From: Thermoplasmata archaeon
GTDB taxonomy: Archaea > Thermoplasmatota > Thermoplasmata > Lutacidiplasmatales > UBA184
Direction of reading: 5' to 3'
NCBI GenBank assembly: GCA_027365105.1
Contig: DAHXNZ010000001.1
Coordinates: forward strand, 62,001-126,000
DNA: 64,000 nucleotides
The position numbers and the translations under genes are program-made. A model generated the notes under the pieces. It was not told the DNA's origin. It saw nothing but the letters and a program-made list of their open reading frames with translations, and did not search any database. Below, piece after piece: positions 47,138-54,703 of this stretch; within the stretch, counting starts at the first letter, position 1, and each line of letters starts with the position of its first letter.

Positions 47138-48508
47138 CTAGTTACCCAGCGCTTTAAGTCTCATCGCACGCTGAGCATGCTGCCGAAGCACTTGCCCGAT
47201 GGATGACGGGTCCCTGACTATCCGAGCCAGATCCCGTCCATCAAGAAGAACCAAAGTCGTGGACGAGCGGCCCATCTCACTCTCGGCCAGGTCAGACGCG
47301 GGTTTGGCGAATCTCCCTGTCGTCACGATCATTACCACATTTGCCCTTGTGTGGCCCACGATGCCAAGCTCTCGGGCGACGTCGTCATGACCTACCGTCG
47401 GGGTGTTCTTGCACTGTATCTGCCACCGGGTGAACACGTAGTTCATCCCATCAGCCAGAACATCGACCTCTGCGCCCCCGGTGTCCGCCGCCCTTCTCCT
47501 CCAATGAGTCACCCTAAGCCCCAGTAGGCGGCACAAGTGGATGGCCAGCATCTCCAAGGCGAGTCCCTTCTTGTGCCGATCCGGGTCTCCGAGGTCGATC
47601 ATCACTCGGTCAATGGGCACGTCAAGGCGCACCCGTGGGAAGCCTCCCGAAAGGGCGAGTGCATCCAGGATTGGCCCGATGAACTCTACCCGAAACTTTT
47701 CGGTCGTTCGGATGAGGTGAGCCTTCGCCCCCCGCCCCGCGGTAGACTTTTCGACCTCGATGTAACCGAGATCACGAAGCGGGTAGAGGACCTGTTCCCT
47801 CAGGTTCTTTAGATCGAACTCGACATGCGACATCGAGGTCGCGTGCTCTCGGACCTTGGACGACGGAATGGCGTCCTGGGGATTGATGGCTGCCAGGGCT
47901 CGGATGAAAGCCCTCATCTCTGGTCGGAACTCGTCAAGTCGGTCCACATCGTCGAGCCCGTAACCGATCAGGTCGCGAACCCTCCCGTCGTCGATGATCA
48001 TCCGGTCATCGATCACCCCGGCTTGTTGAAGCCAGAGCTTCATGGTCGAAATGTGGACGGCGGAAGGAGGAACGTGGATCCCGACCGATTCGAGTTCCTT
48101 CGCCAGGGCCTGTAACGTAGGCTCGATCTTCAGATGCTGAAGGTGCCGTATTGCTCTTAGAAGATCCAGACCCCTCAGATGGAGAAGGATGTGCTTCGCC
48201 AGTATCCGGTAAAGGTCTGTGGCGGATGCCCGAGCTTCGAAGAGCTCGCGGCCCTTTGCCGTGAGTTGTTCATCAGATCCCGTCAATCCGTAGGCTCGCA
48301 GCGAAAGACGTACATTCTTGGCGATGTCTAACTGGGCATCCCTGTCGAGTCCGGCGTGTTTGGAGAAGAATTCCAGCCTAACTGCCTCGGTAAATTCCGG
48401 GGTCGTTCCTCCATTCTCCTTGAGAAGCTCGAGGATCCGAGGAAGCTGGACCTGACTGGGGCTGAAGTTGACCCCGAATGGGAGATCAGACTTACGCTGC
48501 TTCGCCAC
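47138..48508 (-). CDS. Mrr-cat/PD-(D/E)XK-like restriction endonuclease
   Basis: C-terminal TGGAEVDVLADGMNYVFTRWQIQCKNTPTVGHDDVARELGIVGHTRANVVMIVTTGRFAKPA; 9 bp upstream of the methyltransferase. Confidence 0.8.
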   Translation of the reverse strand: MAKQRKSDLPFGVNFSPSQVQLPRILELLKENGGTTPEFTEAVRLEFFSKHAGLDRDAQLDIAKNVRLSLRAYGLTGSDEQLTAKGRELFEARASATDLYRILAKHILLHLRGLDLLRAIRHLQHLKIEPTLQALAKELESVGIHVPPSAVHISTMKLWLQQAGVIDDRMIIDDGRVRDLIGYGLDDVDRLDEFRPEMRAFIRALAAINPQDAIPSSKVREHATSMSHVEFDLKNLREQVLYPLRDLGYIEVEKSTAGRGAKAHLIRTTEKFRVEFIGPILDALALSGGFPRVRLDVPIDRVMIDLGDPDRHKKGLALEMLAIHLCRLLGLRVTHWRRRAADTGGAEVDVLADGMNYVFTRWQIQCKNTPTVGHDDVARELGIVGHTRANVVMIVTTGRFAKPASDLAESEMGRSSTTLVLLDGRDLARIVRDPSSIGQVLRQHAQRAMRLKALGN

Positions 48509-48695
48509 GATCGTCCTGCTGGATGGCCCCGAGCCAACGCCGCGAGGCGGCCCCCTCAGCGACTGCCTGGAGATGCTCGCTCACCGAAGCCATCCTCTGA
48601 CGGTGGACCTACTCTGAGCCAGGAACGGTAGGCAGACCCCGCAGGTACGGCGGGAGGTCGGTGCCGAATGCGAGAATCAGCAGTGGATCCCTCCA

Positions 48696-48941
48696 CTACC
48701 TGTCCCCCTCCCTGCGCTTCCGCTCCGGCATCGTCACCGTGCCGGGCGGCAACGGGATCTGGCCGCCGTGCGCAGCCTTGTAGCGCTCCAGCTTCTCTCG
48801 AGAGGCTTCGCGAATGAAGTCGATCGAACTCAACCAGCCGCCGTCAGCTCTCACGACCTCACCAATCTCTCGGTAGAGCGTGGCAGGCAAAGTTACGGTC
48901 ACTTTCTCTACCGGCACCCGCGTTCTAGTCGGAGCCGGCAT
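48696..48941 (-). CDS. ribbon-helix-helix (CopG-like) regulator
   Basis: EKVTVTLPATLYREIGEVVRADGGWLSSIDFIREASREKLERYKAAHG. Confidence 0.75.
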   Translation of the reverse strand: MPAPTRTRVPVEKVTVTLPATLYREIGEVVRADGGWLSSIDFIREASREKLERYKAAHGGQIPLPPGTVTMPERKRREGDR

Positions 48942-48965
48942 GGGCCGCCTACTGCGCCAGCCATC

Positions 48966-48973
48966 TTTTATAT
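48966..48973 (+). promoter_or_regulatory. TATA box for 48998 (leaderless spacing)
   Basis: cttttatatga about 26-31 bp upstream of ATG 48998. Confidence 0.6.
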
Positions 48974-48981
48974 GAGTGATT

Positions 48982-48997
48982 CTGTAGCCTACTACAG
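48982..48997. promoter_or_regulatory. operator-like inverted repeat CTGTAG-CCTA-CTACAG
   Basis: Sits between the TATA box and ATG 48998; divergent RHH gene next door. Confidence 0.55.
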
Positions 48998-49189
48998 ATG
49001 TCTGCTGATGGCGATAGGGAAGGATCGAACACGAAGAACGGTGCTACCATCGTTGTCCCACGGAAGCTGAAACTCCGACTTGACTCCATCCGCGACGGCC
49101 GCCCCCGCTGGGTGGTCATCGAGCACCTCCTCGATGAACACGAGCGTCACAGTGCGCCCAGAACCACGACAGCGGAGGTCTGCCCATGA
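48998..49189 (+). CDS. small putative DNA-binding (RHH-like) protein
   Basis: NGATIVVPRKLKLRLDSIRDGRPRWVVIEHLLDEH. Confidence 0.5.
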   Translation: MSADGDREGSNTKNGATIVVPRKLKLRLDSIRDGRPRWVVIEHLLDEHERHSAPRTTTAEVCP

Positions 49190-49530
49190 GTGGCAGAGGC
49201 TTCACGCCCTCGAATCTCAGGGACCCAATCTGCCCGTCCTGCCGTTGCCCGGCCGACCCTCACCCGCGGGTCATCTGCGAGCTGTGCGGCCGCGAGTTTA
49301 GCCATGTCAACTCGATTCGACTGCACTCATCCATCGCCCACGGGCTCGGGCCACTGCAGGCCAGCGCCCTTGCCCTTAGGGCAAAGCACGCCGCACGGGG
49401 CTGGCCAGTGGGCCCGCTCCCCTCCTCACTTGCCGCTGACTCGGGACGCCCGTCGCACACCGGGCGAGCCCTGCAGGGGGGCTCCGCACCATCCCGGCCC
49501 TCCTGCCCCAAGGGGGAGGCGGTCGCATGA
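49186..49530 (+). CDS. C2H2 zinc-finger protein
   Basis: ICELCGREFSHVNSIRLHSSIAHG classical C2H2 finger plus CPSCRCPADPHPRV. Confidence 0.75.
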   Translation: MSGRGFTPSNLRDPICPSCRCPADPHPRVICELCGREFSHVNSIRLHSSIAHGLGPLQASALALRAKHAARGWPVGPLPSSLAADSGRPSHTGRALQGGSAPSRPSCPKGEAVA

Positions 49531-49736
49531 GCTCCCCCGAAGCTGAACTCGTCCAATCCCCCATCGAACGGCTCGCAGAGGAGACCCCCCACAGACGGCC
49601 AACGGCTGGCGAGTTGCTGGTCGTCGGCCTGATGGTCGCGTTCACCGGTTTCGCTGCCATCTGGATCCTTCCCTACATCGCACTCTCGGACCGACTTCGA
49701 CGATATCGCGCCCGACTCGGAGGCCCTCACCGATGA
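49527..49736 (+). CDS. single-TM small protein
   Basis: TAGELLVVGLMVAFTGFAAIWILPYIALS; ATGA-type overlaps. Confidence 0.55.
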   Translation: MSSPEAELVQSPIERLAEETPHRRPTAGELLVVGLMVAFTGFAAIWILPYIALSDRLRRYRARLGGPHR

Positions 49737-50299
49737 GCGGCGCTACCCTCCCAGGCCGGCCAACCAACTACGGAGCAGGAGAGCCAGGCGAGCGCCTGAA
49801 CGGCCCCGCAGTCTCAGGATCCTGCGAGCATTGTATCCACCCTCTCTCAGACCACTTCGTTACAGCCCCCCTGGCGGGTGGCGAAGGCCACCTGCCGGCA
49901 GTGGAGTGCAGGGCGTGCGAACAGGAGAGACACAGGCTCGGGATTCGTGTTGGTTTGGCAATCTTCTCGTTCCTAACCTTCCTCGGTATCTTCAACGAGT
50001 TGCGCCTGACCTTCGGCTCGTACGCCTTTGCGGCGGTGAGTGTCTTCGGCCTATCTCTGGGGAGCACGTTAGCACTTTGGACTTTCCTCCTCGACCCGCG
50101 CTCACCTGAAAAGTTTGAAGTCGGCGATCACGAGAGCCAACGAGGCGCCGCTATACACAGTGGGAAGCGAGACGAAGCCAAAGGCGAGTCGGCTGAACAC
50201 CAGGGGAACGAGAAGCGCAGTGACGATCCCGAATACCGGGATCACGTTGAGAGCAAGATCCTCAGACTGTACCGCTGCAACGGAGGCCCTCACCGATGA
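49733..50299 (+). CDS. Zn-site plus 2-TM protein (CxxCxHPLSxH family)
   Basis: SCEHCIHPLSDHFVTAP...ECRACEQE then two TMs. Confidence 0.6.
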   Translation: MSGATLPGRPTNYGAGEPGERLNGPAVSGSCEHCIHPLSDHFVTAPLAGGEGHLPAVECRACEQERHRLGIRVGLAIFSFLTFLGIFNELRLTFGSYAFAAVSVFGLSLGSTLALWTFLLDPRSPEKFEVGDHESQRGAAIHSGKRDEAKGESAEHQGNEKRSDDPEYRDHVESKILRLYRCNGGPHR

Positions 50300-50568
50300 G
50301 CGGCGCGATGCTATTCGGCCGAGTCACCACCTACGGGGATTGGGAGCCTGAAGAGCGCCCGGGCGACCCCGCAGTCATCGACTCCTGCGAGGACTGCAGC
50401 CACCCGCTCTCATCCCACTCCGTCACAGTCCTGGACCTCGAAGGTCGGTTGGTTGTCGCGACGGTCTGCCACACCCCGGTTGCGATCGACGGTCCAGGAT
50501 CCCGCCCTTGCTCTGCGGCCAGGGCGACGGGCCAGAACCCCAGCGGCGCCTGCGGGGTGCTCGCATGA
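50296..50568 (+). CDS. Zn-site small protein (CxxCxHPLSxH family)
   Basis: N-terminal paralogue of 49733: MSGAMLFGRVTTYGDWEPEERPGDPAVIDSCEDCSHPLSSHSVTV. Confidence 0.6.
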   Translation: MSGAMLFGRVTTYGDWEPEERPGDPAVIDSCEDCSHPLSSHSVTVLDLEGRLVVATVCHTPVAIDGPGSRPCSAARATGQNPSGACGVLA

Positions 50569-51578
50569 CCGTTCGGGTCGCCCTGACCTGTGTGGACTAC
50601 CCGCCTCACAGCAGCATGGCCCGGCACGCCGACGTCACTCGGCGAGCCCTGGACAGCGCAGGGATCCCGCACCGCACGATCCTACTACCTCGCCTCCTCG
50701 GCTCCAAATCTGGCGCCTACACTCGGCCGCTACGGTGGCAGGCCTCCACTGGGCTGCGGTTGGAGGACGGGGAGATCGGCCACGCGCTCCACCTCCAGGC
50801 TGCGGTCAGGGGGGCGTCGATCGTCCACTGCCACGGCCCCGTGCGCGTGGATCTACGGCCCAGCCTCGACCCGGAGGACATCCTATCCCACACGGTGGCC
50901 CGGATGGCCCTACGACGCGCCCGGGCCATCGTAACCAACACGTGGCAGGAGGTCGGCGAGCTGGGGCGCTTCTGCGGGAGGGGGGTCAGGGACAAGTCGA
51001 TCCCGATCGGGACGGCCGTAAGCGAGGAAGACTGGCCCTACCGCCCCGGGGCCGACCGGGACGTGGATGCCCTCTGGGTCGGCACGTTGTCCCCCCACAA
51101 GCGTCCCCTGGACTTCGTGGCGCTTGCTGGCCGCCGCCCCGACTGGACCTGCGCGATGGTTTGTTCCCCGCACATGCGATACCCTGAGCTCGCCCAGCAG
51201 GTCGAGCAGGCACGGCCTCCCAACCTCGCGATCATTCGGTCGCCAATCTCGGACGAGTCGCTGGCCCGAATCTACTCCCGGGCTCGGTGCTACGTCTCCA
51301 CGAGCTCGGCGGAGGGTTACCACCTCCCGCCGATAGAGAGCTACCTGAGCGGGTCGGCTGTAGCGCTGCCACGGATCCAGCCGTATCCCCAGATCTGGGG
51401 CTCGTGTCACGCCCGGGTCTACTGGTACGATCCCGCGCACTTTGACGCGACGGTCGCGGCCGCGATCGCTGCGGGTCCTGGGAGCCCGGACCCGGAGCTC
51501 GTGAGTCACTGGTCCGTCAGAGCGCTCGGGGAGAGACTTCGGGACGTCTACCAACGGATCGAACGAATGGGAGCGTAA
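50565..51578 (+). CDS. glycosyltransferase, GT4/GT-B-like
   Basis: IVHCHGP..., ALWVGTLSPHKRPLDFVAL..., ARCYVSTSSAEGYHLPPIESYLSGSAVALP. Confidence 0.85.
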   Translation: MTVRVALTCVDYPPHSSMARHADVTRRALDSAGIPHRTILLPRLLGSKSGAYTRPLRWQASTGLRLEDGEIGHALHLQAAVRGASIVHCHGPVRVDLRPSLDPEDILSHTVARMALRRARAIVTNTWQEVGELGRFCGRGVRDKSIPIGTAVSEEDWPYRPGADRDVDALWVGTLSPHKRPLDFVALAGRRPDWTCAMVCSPHMRYPELAQQVEQARPPNLAIIRSPISDESLARIYSRARCYVSTSSAEGYHLPPIESYLSGSAVALPRIQPYPQIWGSCHARVYWYDPAHFDATVAAAIAAGPGSPDPELVSHWSVRALGERLRDVYQRIERMGA

Positions 51579-51582
51579 CGGG

Positions 51583-51714
51583 ATGAACAACGACATCGAA
51601 CACTGGAGCCCGCGAGTGACACTGGCCTCCGCGGCTGTCGCCTCGGTCGAGGTGATCTTCGCCACCCTCGGAGCCCTAGCGAGCCGACTGAGATCGATCG
51701 CGGGAGGGCGCTGA
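51583..51714 (+). CDS. 43-aa small protein
   Basis: MNNDIEHWSPRVTLASAAVASVEVIFATLGALASRLRSIAGGR*, overlaps next ATG. Confidence 0.4.
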   Translation: MNNDIEHWSPRVTLASAAVASVEVIFATLGALASRLRSIAGGR

Positions 51715-51959
51715 TGGCGATGCGCCGAGACCTGGAGTTCTGCCCGGTCGGCCACTACGCCGTCCGGCGACTCGAGGAGGGACTGCTATACTGCGCAGCC
51801 TGCGGAGGGGCTCCCTGGCCGGCCGGCGAGGTAGAGATCGACGTCCGGAGGATCTGCCAGGGCCACCGAGACCGGAACGGCAGGCAGCACTACGCGCCCT
51901 GCCGAACGCTGAAGGAGCACCACCAGCGGTTCCTGAGGGAGGCGTCAGGGGGATGGTGA
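51714..51959 (+). CDS. small Zn-binding protein
   Basis: FCPVGHYAVRRLEEGLLYCAACGGAPWP. Confidence 0.5.
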   Translation: MAMRRDLEFCPVGHYAVRRLEEGLLYCAACGGAPWPAGEVEIDVRRICQGHRDRNGRQHYAPCRTLKEHHQRFLREASGGW

Positions 51960-52309
51960 CCCGAGGGCTCCTCCGCACCGAAGCTGGGCTGGCGCGGCTC
52001 GTTCAGGCCCCGACAGCCCCGGACGAAGTCGCGACCAAGGCCTACGGACGCTTGGCGAAGGAGGTTCCCGGTGGATACGCGTGGCGCGAACTTCGGGACT
52101 GGGCCCGCCTGCTCGCCAGGGGAGGGGCCGACTTCCGAGGCCGGAGAGTTTTCACCGATGCCGGTCGCGCAGATTGCCGCTACCTGGCTCGAGTCGCCCA
52201 TCGCGCCTACCACTCGTGCAAATTGCCTGTGGGGATTCAATGGGGCCATCTGCGAGAATCCCTGCGACGGACCCACCTCGAGCTGGCGGGGGGAGCGCCA
52301 TGGCAGTGA
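51953..52309 (+). CDS. hypothetical protein
   Basis: ATGxTGA-type overlaps with neighbours. Confidence 0.5.
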   Translation: MVTRGLLRTEAGLARLVQAPTAPDEVATKAYGRLAKEVPGGYAWRELRDWARLLARGGADFRGRRVFTDAGRADCRYLARVAHRAYHSCKLPVGIQWGHLRESLRRTHLELAGGAPWQ

Positions 52310-52665
52310 GATCCACCACGCTCCTCCAGTGGAGCGGCCCTGTCGAAAATCCCGAGTTCGCAGTCATTCAAGGGCGGATGGCTCTCAGCCGGCCCGAGGA
52401 ATGGGAACGGCTTCGAAGTGCTGCGGTCACATTCGCCGTCGGAGCTGGGGATCGGGGATTCACAGCCGAGGAGGTGGCCGCATACCTTGGGCGCGGAACG
52501 TTCCGGCCTAACACCCTCGGCGCTGTGATCTGCAACCTCTGCCGGAACGGCCAGATCACTGCCATCGGTCGCGAGCGGTCTCGCCACCCTGAGGCCCACG
52601 GTCGATCCGTCTACCGATTCGTGCTCGCATCTCGCCAGAGACCTCCCCTCGGAGGCGCCAGATGA
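52300..52665 (+). CDS. possible winged-helix protein
   Basis: GDRGFTAEEVAAYLGRGTFRPNTLGAVICNLCRNGQITAIGRERSRHPEAHGRSVYRFVLA. Confidence 0.5.
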   Translation: MAVRSTTLLQWSGPVENPEFAVIQGRMALSRPEEWERLRSAAVTFAVGAGDRGFTAEEVAAYLGRGTFRPNTLGAVICNLCRNGQITAIGRERSRHPEAHGRSVYRFVLASRQRPPLGGAR

Positions 52666-52889
52666 CGGACAGCGCAGCGGATCCACTGCTGGTCGCGCCG
52701 GTAGCCTCAGTTCGGCAGTTGCAGGACGCCCTCCGCCAGCTCGAGGCGGCCGAGGCCAAGGTCGACTCGGCGATCTGGGCGCTGGAGGAGGGGGGCTGGG
52801 ACTCCTCGGTCCTCCGTCAGATGCGAGACGCTCTACGATTCGGCATCGGGAGGGCGCGGCGACTTTCGGCTCGGATGGAGGGCCCATGA
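52662..52889 (+). CDS. small helical protein
   Basis: 75 aa, ATGA overlaps on both sides. Confidence 0.5.
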   Translation: MTDSAADPLLVAPVASVRQLQDALRQLEAAEAKVDSAIWALEEGGWDSSVLRQMRDALRFGIGRARRLSARMEGP

Positions 52890-53086
52890 TCTCAGCTGAG
52901 ACGCAACAGATCCGTTGCGAGTGGTGCGGGCGGCCTCTCGGGTCGCATTACGTGATCGCCCGCAACGAGACCTACGTGACGATCGGCTTCCCTGGCTCCA
53001 CGTGGCACATGGTCCGCACGGTGTCAGAATTCGAGGACATGCTCCAAGGCGGATCGCTGCCAGTCGCCCCGGAAGGAACCGCATAG
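52886..53086 (+). CDS. small Zn-site protein (CxxC..PLxSH)
   Basis: IRCEWCGRPLGSHYVIARNETYVTIGF. Confidence 0.5.
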   Translation: MISAETQQIRCEWCGRPLGSHYVIARNETYVTIGFPGSTWHMVRTVSEFEDMLQGGSLPVAPEGTA

Positions 53087-53097
53087 GAGAGGCGAAC

Positions 53098-53427
53098 ATG
53101 GTAATCAGAGCGCCCAACGGAAAGACGACGTACGCGGGCACCAAAGTGGCCGCAGACCACAGGATTTCGGCCGCCGCTAAGATCCAGCTCTCACGCGAGG
53201 CGCTCCACAGGGCGCTGGCCTACCTCGAGTCCACCCGCAGGTTACTCCAGTCCCGTCGCACAGGTCTCGCCGCATGGGGACCTCGCCCCGAGGTGGTCGT
53301 TGCCGCCGAGGAGGCCGAGCTCACCATCCAGGACGCCGAGGCCGCCATCGCCATGGGGATACGGTCGATCGAGATGGACCTGCAGGCGCTCGGCCGTCAT
53401 GGGAACCACCCGGGAGCCGGCCCATGA
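53098..53427 (+). CDS. small helical protein
   Basis: 109 aa ORF in tightly packed operon. Confidence 0.5.
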   Translation: MVIRAPNGKTTYAGTKVAADHRISAAAKIQLSREALHRALAYLESTRRLLQSRRTGLAAWGPRPEVVVAAEEAELTIQDAEAAIAMGIRSIEMDLQALGRHGNHPGAGP

Positions 53428-53609
53428 TCGTCACTGTTGACCTTGTCGAGGAAGACCGGCAGATTACGGAAGCGTATGCCCGGCTACAACTCGAGCGCGA
53501 GCGGCTCTGGGACTTGCTCGACGCCAACAACGACGAGATCGAGCGGGTGGTAGACAGGCGGATCCGTTGGCGTCAGGCGGTTCGCCCCGCCGCAGAGGGT
53601 GGGGAATGA
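53424..53609 (+). CDS. small coiled-coil protein
   Basis: DRQITEAYARLQLERERLWDLLDANNDEIERVVDRRIRWR. Confidence 0.5.
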   Translation: MIVTVDLVEEDRQITEAYARLQLERERLWDLLDANNDEIERVVDRRIRWRQAVRPAAEGGE

Positions 53610-54010
53610 CGGAGCCCGAGAAGACCCGATGGGTCCGCTACGCCGCCGACTGTGCGGAGCAGGTGGTTGACCTTGCCGGCATGTTGCGGCCCGAGGCTTG
53701 GACAGCCATTCGAGCGGCGCGGGGATGGGCCGACAACCCGACTCCAGGGGGAGCACTGGCTGCCATCAGCGCCGCCTTCCGAGCCGAGTACGTCGACACA
53801 TCGGCCACCCCCTACGCGGTCCACTACGTCCTTCGTGCAGCCGCTTCCGCGGCTCGAGCCGCCGTTGCCAGCAACGCGGCGCCCTTGGCCGGCTACGCCG
53901 CCGACTACTCCATTCGCGCCGTCGTCGCCTCCGGAAACGGAAGCGCCGTCGAATCTGTGCGTGCGTGGCAGGCCGAACGGAGACGGCACTACGGGCTGGA
54001 GGGCCGATGA
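53606..54010 (+). CDS. hypothetical protein, Ala-rich helices
   Basis: Overlaps both neighbours by 4 nt. Confidence 0.5.
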   Translation: MTEPEKTRWVRYAADCAEQVVDLAGMLRPEAWTAIRAARGWADNPTPGGALAAISAAFRAEYVDTSATPYAVHYVLRAAASAARAAVASNAAPLAGYAADYSIRAVVASGNGSAVESVRAWQAERRRHYGLEGR

Positions 54011-54339
54011 GCGTGGGCAACGCGAAGCGGACCGGGTGGCACCTGCTCTGTCCTGGATGCGTCCGGATGGATCACGAAACGGTTGCCACCCCTGACGAGG
54101 AACTCGCCTGTGTCCAGTGCGGGGCGCGTTCCGCTTACCTCGCCATCGATAGCCGCGAATACGACGCACTCTCCAGAGTGACGGTTACTGGGCCAACGGA
54201 GGAGAATCCCCCTCATTGCGCGAAGTGCGGGGGAGTCGGTCGCCTCGTGGAATCCCGACTCGGCAGGGATTGGATCCACCGGGACGGCCCCGGTTCACCG
54301 GACTGCATTATTTTCGAGCGGAGGGGGGCCGATCCGTGA
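54007..54339 (+). CDS. zinc-ribbon protein
   Basis: CPGCVRMDHE...CVQCGARS...CAKCGGVGRLVES. Confidence 0.55.
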   Translation: MSVGNAKRTGWHLLCPGCVRMDHETVATPDEELACVQCGARSAYLAIDSREYDALSRVTVTGPTEENPPHCAKCGGVGRLVESRLGRDWIHRDGPGSPDCIIFERRGADP

Positions 54340-54506
54340 CCTTCCGATCTTGGAACGGCCGGGCCGTTCTCCCCATCGTGGCGCCAGCCGGAAATCTCTA
54401 CTGGGTTCGCACAGACCGACGGTTCGCCTCGATTACCCTGAGGGAGGCCAGTGTGCTCGAGCAGGCGGGCACCAGGAATGAGATCGCCTATGAGGTGCCC
54501 GAATGA
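54336..54506 (+). CDS. small hypothetical protein
   Basis: 56 aa, GTG start, overlaps both sides. Confidence 0.4.
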   Translation: MTFRSWNGRAVLPIVAPAGNLYWVRTDRRFASITLREASVLEQAGTRNEIAYEVPE

Positions 54507-54703
54507 GCGAGTGCCCCGCCTGCCTGCGATTCGACCAGGATCCGCGCTCGTACGACCTTGGCTCGCTTGACGATAGATCGACCCGCCTGCTGGAGCTTCA
54601 CCACGCCCTCATCGCCGAGCTGACCACGGCGATCCAGGGGCACTCTTGCGGTGGTCAATCGATACGCGGATGGACCGCCCGGCCCACGGGGGACCGCCAA
54701 TGA
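54503..54703 (+). CDS. small hypothetical protein
   Basis: MSECPACLRFDQDPRSYDLGSLDDRSTRLLELHHALIAELTTAI. Confidence 0.45.
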   Translation: MSECPACLRFDQDPRSYDLGSLDDRSTRLLELHHALIAELTTAIQGHSCGGQSIRGWTARPTGDRQ

